DNA from: an uncultured Prevotella sp.
Lineage (GTDB): Bacteria; Bacteroidota; Bacteroidia; Bacteroidales; Bacteroidaceae
Length of the DNA: 26,638 bases
Assembly: GCA_905198745.1 (NCBI GenBank)
Contig: CAJKDU010000033.1
Location: 1-26,638 of the forward strand
Direction: 5' to 3'
Shown here: one piece after another, positions 14,732 to 22,581 of the stretch
How positions within the stretch are numbered: position 1 is the stretch's first letter
Layout of the letters: each line of letters opens with the position of its first letter
Program-made: the position numbers and the translations under genes
The notes under the pieces: model-generated
Seen by the model: only the letters and a program-made list of their open reading frames with translations
Databases searched by the model: none
What the model was told of the DNA's origin: nothing

Positions 14732-15318
14732 TTCTTTTTCTTTTTGTTTTTGCTTGTCAACTTGTCAAACACCTTGCCGGTCATCACGTCTGTGCCCTGA
14801 AGCTTGGCCCAGCACTGGGTGTCATTCACGAACTCCTCGCCTGGCTTGCGGCTACGCACAAACACGTAGCGTTGGTTGATGTAGCCCTCGGCACCGTCCT
14901 TGGCAAGCACATAGCAATACAAGGTCTGCTTGTAGGAAACCACCTGTCCGCCTTGCTCCTCGGTGGTGGTGAGCCAGTCGGTCTGGGGAATCACGCAAGA
15001 AACGATTTCGGCTGAGGGATACTTGCGGAGCAACTGTGTGCCACATTCATTGCGCATCTCGCGCCCGTCGGTTCCTTTATACAGGTTGACATCATAGACT
15101 GGCATATAGTAATTGCCGTCGACAAGCACCTTATAGTTTCCTTCCTTGGAAAAGAGCCCGTCGGCAGTATAGCTCACCTCGTCCTTTACCTGTTTCCAAA
15201 AGCGCGCCATCTTGCCGGCTATGGTCTGATCTTTGGTCGTGTCGGCAGACTGCGCCTGGGCAACTGTTGCCCAGCCAAAGGCGGCAAGGAGCATGAATAG
15301 GGATGATTTCATAGGCAT
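14728..15318 (-). CDS. Secreted protein of unknown function, coupled to the TPR gene
   Basis: A 196-residue protein with a signal peptide (MPMKSSLFMLLAAFGWATVAQ, cleavage near AQAQ), so it is exported. I chose the ATG at 15318 because a longer in-frame ATG at 15345 lies within the -7 box at 15343-15350; the ATG at 15312 is also possible. The mature part has no domain I recognise. It includes DGNYYMPVYDVNLYKG and several conserved-looking Cys, and ends in a run of lysines (SKNKKKKK). The TGA overlaps the TPR start, so the two proteins are likely made in fixed ratio and may work together, although one is exported and the other appears cytoplasmic. Confidence 0.75.
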   Translation of the reverse strand: MPMKSSLFMLLAAFGWATVAQAQSADTTKDQTIAGKMARFWKQVKDEVSYTADGLFSKEGNYKVLVDGNYYMPVYDVNLYKGTDGREMRNECGTQLLRKYPSAEIVSCVIPQTDWLTTTEEQGGQVVSYKQTLYCYVLAKDGAEGYINQRYVFVRSRKPGEEFVNDTQCWAKLQGTDVMTGKVFDKLTSKNKKKKK

Positions 15319-15342
15319 TGTGTTTCTGTTTATATAGGATTG

Positions 15343-15350
15343 CAAAATTA
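15343..15350 (-). promoter_or_regulatory. -7 promoter box for the secreted protein-TPR pair
   Basis: TAATTTTG on the minus strand matches TAnnTTTG; ATTG sits 20 nt upstream. Its place decides against the ATG at 15345 as the start. Confidence 0.6.
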
Positions 15351-15432
15351 GACAAAAATATCGGACGGTGCAATTTCTTTCACGCTAATTTGGTAAACAT
15401 TGTACATCAAGCCTTAAAAAGGCTGAATATTG

Positions 15433-15463
15433 TTTGCGTTTTCCTCATTTGGAGTTATCTTTG
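15433..15463 (+). promoter_or_regulatory. Promoter of the outer-membrane protein gene
   Basis: TTTG (15433-15436), 19 nt, TATCTTTG (15456-15463), matching the Bacteroidetes consensus. It lies 27 nt before the chosen ATG. Confidence 0.75.
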
Positions 15464-15490
15464 CACAAAGACCTTCTAAAGGAAATGGTT

Positions 15491-16273
15491 ATGAAAAGAC
15501 ATATACTCACATTTATGCTCATGCTCACGACTCTCACACTGGCCGCACAGGACAAACGCCTACAGCGGTTGCCCGGCACCAATATGATTACCACGCAGCC
15601 ACGCCCCATCACCAGCTACGAACGGACAGACGGTTTCCTGGCTGCCCCACTCCATCATGGTGAACGCATTGAAACTTCACCCAATGACATACCTGCCGAA
15701 GCGACTGCAGCAGACACGACCACGCTTCATCTACCCGCTCTTGACGATTCAGGAAGGGTGCAACCCATGGGACGATGGCCCATGTCGTGGTGGGGCGGAT
15801 ATTCCAACTGGGACCTCCATCCTGGCCTCAACGTGAACGTGGGGGCTTCGGTGACTACTACGTTTGGCAAAGGCGGACTGAGTGGAGCGGGTTTTGCCCA
15901 GCATATCTCGATGATGTATGCTGTGCCGCTCACCGAAAGGTTGTCGCTTGCGGTAGGAGGCTATTTCAACAACATGGACTGGGGACGGATGAGTTGCCGA
16001 CAGGCTGGCATCAATGCCGTGCTCGGCTATCGCTTTGATGACCATTGGGAGGGCTACATTTATGCCCAAAAGAGCATTGTCAGACAATCCAAGCGCGTGC
16101 CTTACCCGCTCATGGACCTCGGTGGCATGGGCGACCGCATCGGTGCTGCCGTGAGATACAACTTCAGTCCTTCGTTCAGCATACAGGTGAACGTGGAAGG
16201 GTGTAGGCAACCGGCATACCAGGGTTTCCACACTTGGGATGACTTACCTTCCGGAAACAGGAAGCGACCATAG
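15491..16273 (+). CDS. Predicted outer-membrane beta-barrel protein
   Basis: A 260-residue exported protein beginning MKRHILTFMLMLTTLTLAAQ, a signal peptide. I chose the ATG at 15491 (15485 also possible) because it follows the promoter at 15433-15463; the longer ORF from 15434 would start upstream of the transcript. The second half alternates hydrophobic and polar residues in strands, with Gly and aromatic residues (WDLHPGLNVNVGASVTTTFG, RLSLAVGGYFNNMDWG, GYRFDDHWEGYIYAQ), typical of a beta-barrel or a barrel fragment. No named family is recognised. It ends with TAG and stands alone. Confidence 0.7.
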   Translation: MKRHILTFMLMLTTLTLAAQDKRLQRLPGTNMITTQPRPITSYERTDGFLAAPLHHGERIETSPNDIPAEATAADTTTLHLPALDDSGRVQPMGRWPMSWWGGYSNWDLHPGLNVNVGASVTTTFGKGGLSGAGFAQHISMMYAVPLTERLSLAVGGYFNNMDWGRMSCRQAGINAVLGYRFDDHWEGYIYAQKSIVRQSKRVPYPLMDLGGMGDRIGAAVRYNFSPSFSIQVNVEGCRQPAYQGFHTWDDLPSGNRKRP

Positions 16274-16484
16274 CCTTCCATACTTTTTTATGATCCTGTC
16301 CGGTATAGGGGAAGGCTCCTCATGCCATAAAACATCGTCTCCATGATAAGCTGACCGAAAGCCGAAACCGTATGTAGCCCATGACAAGCAAAGCGGCGAA
16401 AACGCATTCAGCCCGTTTATTATAGGCAAAAACTCAGGAAAGACAAGACACACTCTCATTCCGTACAGCCATTTTTTGATTTGT
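16274..16484. other. Intergenic segment before composite repeat 2
   Basis: No ORF, RNA motif or promoter box is supported here. It does not resemble a continued reading frame of the gene at 15491. Confidence 0.4.
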
Positions 16485-16915
16485 CTTACGCGCGCATGCG
16501 CACGCACGTAAAATTTTTCAAAACCATCTATCACCTATCACTTTTTCTTGTGTTTTTACACATTTCGTCTGATTTTATAGGAATTACACCGAGTGATAGA
16601 TGAGTGATAGATGGAAAATATCTATCACTTTTCACCCCAAACGAGCGTATAAACGGCATGAAAAGGTACACGTCAGCAAAAGTTAAAAGGATTGCCCCAA
16701 AACAGCCCCATGATTTGGGCAATCGATGCCCACGCCTTGGGCACTCATTGCCCACGGTTTTGGCAACCGTAAAAACCTGCCGTTAGCCACGTGCAACTCG
16801 GCCGTTCAGTTATGCCAACGGCAATGGCATTGCCTTCACACTCAGGCATCAACAATGAACCACAACCCACATAAAACAAGAATTCCAAATGACACCACGT
16901 CATCTGGAACCCTTA
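16485..16915 (+). repeat. Composite intergenic repeat, copy 2
   Basis: Counterpart of 11555-11950. It has a 23-nt alternating purine-pyrimidine run (ACGCGCGCATGCGCACGCAC at 16489-16508 and beyond). It then has CATCTATCACCTATCACT near 16525 facing GTGATAGATGAGTGATAG at 16593-16610, able to form a hairpin. A 22-bp periodic array follows: TTGGGCA starts at 16715 and 16737 with TTTGGCA at 16759, and TGCCCAC at 16727 and 16749. The end shares TTCCAAAT with copy 1. Two short minus-strand ORFs overlap it and are probably chance. Confidence 0.65.
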
Positions 16916-16961
16916 TTTTGTAAGTCTATTGTCTATTCAAATCGTTACCTGAATATGCTTA

Positions 16962-17076
16962 CAATCTTAATACCTAAACTAAAACCTGAAATCCTAAACA
17001 AAATCAATCTTTACCTAAAACCAATAACCAAACTAACAATCTTTATTTACCTAAACTAAAACCTAAACTTTTACTT
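16962..17076. repeat. Degenerate tandem repeat, telomere-like in composition
   Basis: Three units each start CAATCTT (16962, 17005, 17037), followed by ACCTAAACTAAAACCT-type sequence; the block TACCTAAACTAAAACCT occurs in the first and third unit. One strand is almost free of G. It lies in the presumed leader of the leftward promoter at 17094-17124. Confidence 0.6.
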
Positions 17077-17093
17077 GTTTTCTTTTGACACTG

Positions 17094-17124
17094 CAAAGGT
17101 ATGACTAATTCCTGTGTGCGCAAA
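17094..17124 (-). promoter_or_regulatory. Strong leftward promoter with no gene behind it
   Basis: On the minus strand TTTG (17121-17124), 19 nt, TACCTTTG (17094-17101), a perfect match to the consensus. It points into the tandem repeat and composite repeat 2, where no convincing CDS exists for over 800 bp. Its -33 box lies inside the TGTGTGCGCAAACAAT site. Confidence 0.65.
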
Positions 17125-17195
17125 CAATTATTGGTATATTTACTCAAAATGCGCCTCTTTATTGATATATATCAAGCATTGTGTGCGCACACAAT
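17113..17195. promoter_or_regulatory. Two copies of a palindromic operator-like site
   Basis: A perfect 18-bp palindrome ATTGTGTGCGCACACAAT (17178-17195) and a one-sided variant TGTGTGCGCAAACAAT (17113-17128) lie about 67 bp apart. The variant overlaps the -33 box of the leftward promoter. The arrangement suggests a dimeric DNA-binding regulator controlling that promoter, perhaps together with the MATE gene. The regulator is unknown. Confidence 0.55.
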
Positions 17196-17284
17196 ATATT
17201 TTTTCTTTGATTTACATTCTTTTTCTACGAGTTGTGAAAACAGTTAATCGTGTGTTAACATGGGGTGGATTGGTCGGAGTTTAG

Positions 17285-17292
17285 TAACTTTG
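17285..17292 (+). promoter_or_regulatory. -7 promoter box for the MATE transporter
   Basis: TAACTTTG matches TAnnTTTG, 31 nt before the ATG. The -33 position has no TTTG. Confidence 0.55.
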
Positions 17293-17323
17293 CACCATAG
17301 ATCATATAAACAACACAAAAACG

Positions 17324-18616
17324 ATGAAGAGAATAGACCAAGAAATACTCCACATAGCGGTACCCTCAATCGTGAGCAACGTCACCGTCCCACTATTGGG
17401 ACTGGTCGACGTGACCATCGTCGGCCACATGGGCAGTGCCGCCTACATAGGTGCCATAGCCGTGGGAAGCATGATTTTCAACGTGATTTACTGGGTGTTC
17501 GGGTTCCTGCGCATGGGCACAAGCGGCATGACATCGCAGGCTTACGGAGCCCGCGACTGGCAAGGATTGTCACGGTTGCTCGTGCGGGCACTCACGGTTG
17601 GCATCGGCGTGGGCATGCTGTTCATCGTTCTCCAAAGTTTCATCCGCCATGGTGCCTTGGCGCTGATGCATCCCACACCCGACATTCGCCTCTACGCAGC
17701 CGCCTATTTCAACGTGTGCGTGTGGGGTGCACCAGCCATGCTCGGGCTATACGGACTCACAGGATGGTTTATTGGCATGCAAAACACCCGACTGCCCATG
17801 ATGGTGGCCATATTCCAGAATGTGGTCAACATTGTGGCAAGCCTCTCCTTTGTCTATATAGGAGGCATGAAGGTGGAGGGAGTGGCACTTGGCACACTCA
17901 CCGCCCAATGGTCAGGATTCCTGTTGGCAGTCCTGATGCTTCGCCTGCGCTATCGCAGACTGTGGGTCTATATGCGCCTTGGCGCGCTAAAGGACCGGGC
18001 AGCCATGTCACGGTTCTTCACCGTAAACCGCGACATTTTCCTGCGCACACTCTTCCTGGTAGCAGTCAACCTCTTCTTCACCTCGGCTGGCGCCCGGCAA
18101 GGAGCGGTCATCCTGGCGGTCAACACGTTGCTTTTCCAACTGTTCACTCTCTTTTCCTATGTGATGGACGGATTTGCCTATGCCGGTGAGGCTGTGGGCG
18201 GCAAATACTACGGAGCGCACGACGGCGAAGCGTTTCAGCTCACCAAACGGCATCTTTTTGCTTGGGCTGTGGGAATGACAGTGGTTTACACCTGTGTGTA
18301 TCACTGGGGCGGCGAATCGTTTCTGCACCTACTCACCAACAATGATGGTGTGGTCAAAGCCTCGCTCGCCTATCTGCCATGGGCGGTATACATTCCCATG
18401 GCAGGTTTTGCAGCCTTTGTGTGGGACGGACTCTACATCGGAATGACTGCCACGAGAGGCATGCTCATATCATCGGTTGTGTCGGCTGTAGCATTCTTTG
18501 CCGTGTATCTTTCTTGCTCGAACATCATGGGCAACCACGCTCTTTGGCTCGCCCTCCTGGTATATCTCGCCATGCGAGGTATCGTGCAGACCATCATTGC
18601 GCCCAAGGTAAGTTGA
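17324..18616 (+). CDS. MATE-family efflux transporter
   Basis: A 430-residue inner-membrane protein with about twelve hydrophobic segments, the usual length for the family. The N-terminal EILHIAVPSIVSNVTVPLLG is the standard MATE opening, with VDVTIVGHMG following and FRMG-type loops later. MATE proteins export cationic drugs, metabolites or, in DinF-like members, toxic intermediates, using Na+ or H+. This one resembles the DinF/NorM-like group by its opening; the substrate cannot be told. It ends convergent to uvrA, separated by a strong hairpin. DinF-type genes elsewhere are linked to DNA damage, but the uvrA next door is transcribed the opposite way, so no link is claimed. Confidence 0.9.
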   Translation: MKRIDQEILHIAVPSIVSNVTVPLLGLVDVTIVGHMGSAAYIGAIAVGSMIFNVIYWVFGFLRMGTSGMTSQAYGARDWQGLSRLLVRALTVGIGVGMLFIVLQSFIRHGALALMHPTPDIRLYAAAYFNVCVWGAPAMLGLYGLTGWFIGMQNTRLPMMVAIFQNVVNIVASLSFVYIGGMKVEGVALGTLTAQWSGFLLAVLMLRLRYRRLWVYMRLGALKDRAAMSRFFTVNRDIFLRTLFLVAVNLFFTSAGARQGAVILAVNTLLFQLFTLFSYVMDGFAYAGEAVGGKYYGAHDGEAFQLTKRHLFAWAVGMTVVYTCVYHWGGESFLHLLTNNDGVVKASLAYLPWAVYIPMAGFAAFVWDGLYIGMTATRGMLISSVVSAVAFFAVYLSCSNIMGNHALWLALLVYLAMRGIVQTIIAPKVS

Positions 18617-18702
18617 CCCGCAAGCCATCATTCCTTGGCACAACGGACAGGGGGAAAGCGAAAAAAGAAGGATTTCCAGCAACTGCCGCAAAGGAAAAGA
18701 AA

Positions 18703-18749
18703 AAGGTGAAAGGAAGCCGGCTGAAGTTTCTCCGGTTTCCTTTCACCTT
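18703..18749. terminator. Bidirectional hairpin terminator between the MATE gene and uvrA
   Basis: The 18-bp arms AAGGTGAAAGGAAGCCGG (18703-18720) and CCGGTTTCCTTTCACCTT (18732-18749) pair throughout with one G-U type position and an 11-nt loop. The flanks are A-rich on the left and T-rich on the right. It serves two convergent units. Confidence 0.85.
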
Positions 18750-18778
18750 ATCTTTATAGGGAATAAACAGACAAGGGA

Positions 18779-21610
18779 CTAACCTTGTATCAACTCTTCC
18801 TTCAGAAATCGGGCAGTTTCGCCTTTCCCGCCTGCCACAATTTCCTCGGGTGTGCCGCTTGCCACAAGGTGTCCGCCCTTGCGTCCTCCATCCGGTCCCA
18901 TGTCGATAATATGGTCGGCGAGCTTGATGACGTCGAGGTTGTGCTCAATGACCACTACCGTGTTGCCCCTGTCTACAAGGCGCTGAAGCACTTCCATCAA
19001 TATGCGGATGTCTTCAAAGTGAAGTCCTGTAGTGGGCTCGTCGAGGATGTAGAGCGTCTTGCCCGTATCACGTTTGCTCAATTCGGTAGCCAATTTCACG
19101 CGCTGACTTTCGCCTCCGGAAAGCGTTGTAGAAGGCTGTCCGAGTTTGATATATCCCAGTCCTACATCCTGCAGAGTCTTGATTTTCTGAAGAATGGACG
19201 GCACGTTGGCAAAGAACTCCACCGCCTGGTTGATGGTCATGTCAAGCACGTCTGCAATGCTCTTGCCTTTGTAGCGCACCTCAAGGGTCTCGCGGTTATA
19301 GCGCTTGCCGTGGCACACCTCACAGGGCACCATCACATCCGGCAAGAAGTTCATCTCTATGGTCTTGTAGCCGTTGCCGCCACAAGCCTCGCAGCGTCCG
19401 CCCTTCACGTTGAAAGAGAAGCGTCCTGGTTTGTAACCGCGTATCTTGGCTTCCGGCAGCCCTACGAAGAGCGAGCGGATGTCGGAGAACACGCCTGTAT
19501 AGGTGGCAGGATTGGAACGTGGCGTGCGCCCCAACGGTGACTGGTCCACGCTGACCACCTTGTCTATATTTTCCAGACCTTCTACAGACTTGTAGGGCAT
19601 TGGGGGCTTGAGCGAGCGGTAGAAGTGCTGGCTGAGTATAGGCTGCAGGGTTTCGTTGATGAGGGTTGACTTGCCGGAACCGCTCACACCGGTAACCACA
19701 ATCAGTTCACCGAGCGGGAAACTCACATCGACATCTTTGAGATTGTTGCCCGAGGCGCCATGCAGGACGATGGCCTTGCCATTGCCCTTGCGGCGTGTTG
19801 CGGGCACTGCGATGGTGCGCTCGCCATTGAGATACTGGCTGGTGAGGGTATGCTGGGCAAGCATTTCCTGTGGCGTACCCTGGAACACAACTTCTCCACC
19901 CTTGCGTCCCGCCTTGGGCCCTATATCCACTATGTAGTCGGCATTGAGCATCATGTCCTTGTCATGCTCCACGACGATGACCGTGTTGCCCAAGTCGCGC
20001 AGTTCCTTCAGGCTTCGTATGAGCCGTTCATTGTCGCGCTGATGCAGTCCTATTGATGGCTCATCGAGAATGTAAAGCACATTGACCAGTTGCGAGCCGA
20101 TCTGTGTAGCCAGACGTATGCGTTGGCTTTCTCCACCTGAAAGTGTGGCAGACTGGCGATTGAGTGACAAGTAGTCGAGACCTACTTCGAGCAGGAAGTC
20201 GAGTCGGGTGCGTATTTCCTTGAGTATTTCGGAAGCAATCTTCTTCTGTTGTGGCTCAAGATGCTCCTCTGCCTCATCGAGCCAAGCTCGGAGTTCGGCA
20301 ATGTCCATCTCTGCCAACTGCGCTATGTTCTTGTCCCAAATCCGGTAGCTGAGAGCCTCACGATTGAGTTTCTGTCCATGGCAGTCGGGACATTTCACCG
20401 TAGTGAGGAACCGTTCGGCCCACTTTTGGTTGGAGACGCTGTCGTCATAATCCATCGCATTTTGCAGGTAGGCCACCAAGCCATTGTATTCCGTGAAATA
20501 GTCCGAATTGGTATGCACCAGCGACTTGTCGATCTTCACCTTCCCCATCGTACCGGTCAAGAGTTCGTCGAGGGCTTCCTGGGGAATGTCCTTCACGGGA
20601 GTTTTCAGCGAGCATTCATAGGGAGCAAGAACAGCTTCCATCTGCCAGAAGATGAGTTGGTTCTTGTATTTGCCCAAGGGGGCAATGGCTCCTTCACGGA
20701 TGTTGAGTGAAGGGTTAGGGATTACCTTGTCCATGTCTATTTCGTCAACATAGCCAAGTCCTTTGCACTTGGGGCAGGCTCCTTCCGGAGAGTTGAAAGA
20801 AAAGATGTTGGGAGCCGGGTCTTTGTAGGCGATGCCCGAGGTGGGACACATGAGGCGTTTCGAGAAAAACTTCGCCTCACCGGTGTCATTGTCCATGACC
20901 ATGATGAGTCCGTCACCCTGCTTCATGGCTGTGGCAACAGTCTTGCGCAGTCTTTCCTCATCTTTATCCTGCACGGCGAGCCTGTCCACAACAAGTTCAA
21001 TGTTGTGGTTCTTGTAGCGGTCCACCTTCATGCCACGTTCTATGTCCTTTACCTCACCGTCCACACGAACATAGAGGTAGCCTTTGCGGCGCAGGCTCTC
21101 GAAGAGTTCGCGGTAGTGTCCCTTGCGGTTACGAACCAACGGAGCGAGAACAAGAATCTTGCTGCCGGCATAGTCGTGGAGAATCATCTCCACCACACGT
21201 TCCTCTGTGTACTTCACCATCTTTTCGCCCGTCATATAACTATAGGCCGTGCCGGCACGGGCAAAAAGAAGTCTGAGATAATCATAGATTTCCGTGGTGG
21301 TTCCTACCGTAGACCGTGGATTCTTGTTGGTAGTCTTCTGTTCTATGCTGATAACCGGACTCAAACCGGTTATCTTGTCCACATCAGGACGCTCCATGCC
21401 GCCAAGGAAGTTGCGGGCATAAGCCGAAAAAGTTTCTATGTAGCGTCGCTGGCCTTCGGCAAAAATGGTATCGAAAGCCAATGACGACTTGCCGGAACCT
21501 GAGAGGCCCGTGATGACAGTAAGCGAATTGCGGGGAATAGTCACGTCCACATTCTTGAGGTTGTGCACGCGCACTCCCCAAACATTTATCTTGTTGTCTT
21601 CTTTCTGCAT
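18779..21610 (-). CDS. uvrA: Excinuclease ABC subunit A
   Basis: A 943-residue DNA-damage recognition ATPase of nucleotide excision repair, which loads UvrB on lesions. It has two ABC modules. Walker A motifs are GLSGSGKSS (35-43) and GVSGSGKST in the second half. Signatures are LSGGESQRIRLATQIG and LSGGESQRVKLATEL, and Walker B segments end in VLYILDEPSIGLH and TLYILDEPTTGLH. The C-terminal zinc finger is complete (CEACGGNGYK to CEVCHGK). The first zinc finger is incomplete: the usual second Cys is Ser (LMCPTSGIAY) although CPKCKG is present. I recall this in Bacteroidetes UvrA, so it is probably not a defect. It ends with TAG. The start is 10 nt after the type IX cargo-like gene, so the two are co-transcribed; no SOS box is visible. 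Confidence 0.97.
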   Translation of the reverse strand: MQKEDNKINVWGVRVHNLKNVDVTIPRNSLTVITGLSGSGKSSLAFDTIFAEGQRRYIETFSAYARNFLGGMERPDVDKITGLSPVISIEQKTTNKNPRSTVGTTTEIYDYLRLLFARAGTAYSYMTGEKMVKYTEERVVEMILHDYAGSKILVLAPLVRNRKGHYRELFESLRRKGYLYVRVDGEVKDIERGMKVDRYKNHNIELVVDRLAVQDKDEERLRKTVATAMKQGDGLIMVMDNDTGEAKFFSKRLMCPTSGIAYKDPAPNIFSFNSPEGACPKCKGLGYVDEIDMDKVIPNPSLNIREGAIAPLGKYKNQLIFWQMEAVLAPYECSLKTPVKDIPQEALDELLTGTMGKVKIDKSLVHTNSDYFTEYNGLVAYLQNAMDYDDSVSNQKWAERFLTTVKCPDCHGQKLNREALSYRIWDKNIAQLAEMDIAELRAWLDEAEEHLEPQQKKIASEILKEIRTRLDFLLEVGLDYLSLNRQSATLSGGESQRIRLATQIGSQLVNVLYILDEPSIGLHQRDNERLIRSLKELRDLGNTVIVVEHDKDMMLNADYIVDIGPKAGRKGGEVVFQGTPQEMLAQHTLTSQYLNGERTIAVPATRRKGNGKAIVLHGASGNNLKDVDVSFPLGELIVVTGVSGSGKSTLINETLQPILSQHFYRSLKPPMPYKSVEGLENIDKVVSVDQSPLGRTPRSNPATYTGVFSDIRSLFVGLPEAKIRGYKPGRFSFNVKGGRCEACGGNGYKTIEMNFLPDVMVPCEVCHGKRYNRETLEVRYKGKSIADVLDMTINQAVEFFANVPSILQKIKTLQDVGLGYIKLGQPSTTLSGGESQRVKLATELSKRDTGKTLYILDEPTTGLHFEDIRILMEVLQRLVDRGNTVVVIEHNLDVIKLADHIIDMGPDGGRKGGHLVASGTPEEIVAGGKGETARFLKEELIQG

Positions 21611-21620
21611 GATATTGGTA

Positions 21621-22334
21621 TTACTCTTCCACTTGTCCGTTCGTCTCGTCGTATCCGCGGAGCAGGTTCACGTCTTTCTTGATTTTATACGTCTTGCCGT
21701 CGGCACCCTTCGCCTTGACCAGGCAGAAGTAGACGCCCTGTTTCACTTCCTTTCCTTTGAAGGTGCCGTTCCATCCCGTAGAGGGGTCTGTCCAATCAAA
21801 GAGTTTCTGTCCCCAGCGATTGTATATATAAGCATGAAATTCCGTGATGCTCTTGTAGTCGCTCTTGGGCTTATATATGTCGTTGATGCCGTCACCATTA
21901 GGCGAGAAGGCATTGGGCATTTCAAGTTTGCTCTCGCTGATAGTCACACGTATGGGACCCGTTTCCTGCCAATAGTCTTTAGTATAGGATATGGTGTCTG
22001 TGCCGTGAACGAAGACTGCATAACACACCACCATGTGGGTGCCGCTCTGGTTAAAAGTATATTCCGTATCCTGGTCATAGCGCACCAAGTAGGGTGAATC
22101 CTCACTGCCTTGGGTGTAGAACCTCCATTCGTAATGAGCCTCATAGTCGCCCACGTTTTCCGGATTGGCACTAAGACGTGCCGTCACGGGTGCCGAGCCG
22201 GAAAATTCAGTCGATGTGTCTTCATTGCCATCGGGGTCGGTAAACACAGCCGAAGGCGAGATGGTGGGCACATCGTCAGCCCAACCAACTGCGGTGAAAG
22301 TCACAAGTAATAACAGGGAAAATATCCTTTTCAT
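21621..22334 (-). CDS. Secreted protein with gliding-type (CHU_C) type IX secretion C-terminal domain
   Basis: A 237-residue exported protein. Residues 1-19 are a signal peptide (MKRIFSLLLLVTFTAVGWA). Residues about 20-135 look like one Ig/PKD-like beta domain (SGSAPVTARLSANPENVGDY, YEWRFYTQGSED, YTFNQSGTHMVVCYAVF). Residues 139-226 match the gliding-motility-associated C-terminal domain (TIGR04131/CHU_C): PNAFSPNGDGINDIY, YNRWGQKLFDW, GWNGTFKGKEVKQGVYFCLV. In the family this domain directs export by the type IX system and attachment at the cell surface (type B). The protein is little more than one adhesin-like module plus the sorting signal, so it may be a small surface protein. It has its own -7 box and lies directly upstream of uvrA. 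Confidence 0.9.
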   Translation of the reverse strand: MKRIFSLLLLVTFTAVGWADDVPTISPSAVFTDPDGNEDTSTEFSGSAPVTARLSANPENVGDYEAHYEWRFYTQGSEDSPYLVRYDQDTEYTFNQSGTHMVVCYAVFVHGTDTISYTKDYWQETGPIRVTISESKLEMPNAFSPNGDGINDIYKPKSDYKSITEFHAYIYNRWGQKLFDWTDPSTGWNGTFKGKEVKQGVYFCLVKAKGADGKTYKIKKDVNLLRGYDETNGQVEE

Positions 22335-22428
22335 TTTATCTCAGTTGTCGTGAATTGAAAAACACACAATGCAAGCTCATGGCAGAGAAACGTCCACGGT
22401 CTGTCGTCTGCGTGCCTATATCAGCTTG

Positions 22429-22436
22429 CAAAGATA
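22429..22436 (-). promoter_or_regulatory. -7 promoter box for the CHU_C gene-uvrA unit
   Basis: TATCTTTG on the minus strand matches TAnnTTTG, about 95 nt before the ATG at 22334. It implies a moderately long leader, with no recognised structure. Confidence 0.6.
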
Positions 22437-22534
22437 CGCATTTTCTCCATACAGATATCCAATCTCGGCCGAAAAGTTACCCCGAATCACGAAAATGGAA
22501 ACGTCAGCGCCAATTCGCTGTAGACCTTTAGGTC

Positions 22535-22561
22535 TTGTTCAAAACTTTTTTATTACCTTTG
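22535..22561 (+). promoter_or_regulatory. Promoter of the LysM-PorT-POT unit
   Basis: TACCTTTG (22554-22561) with TTG at 22535-22537, slightly closer than the usual 19 nt. It supports the ATG at 22582 as the start of the LysM protein. Confidence 0.6.
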
Positions 22562-22581
22562 CCACCAGATATAAAGAAACT

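Noticed and set aside
16271..16330. Read-through extension of the outer-membrane protein gene past its TAG
   Set aside because: Only 18 codons remain before the next stop and the text is not protein-like.
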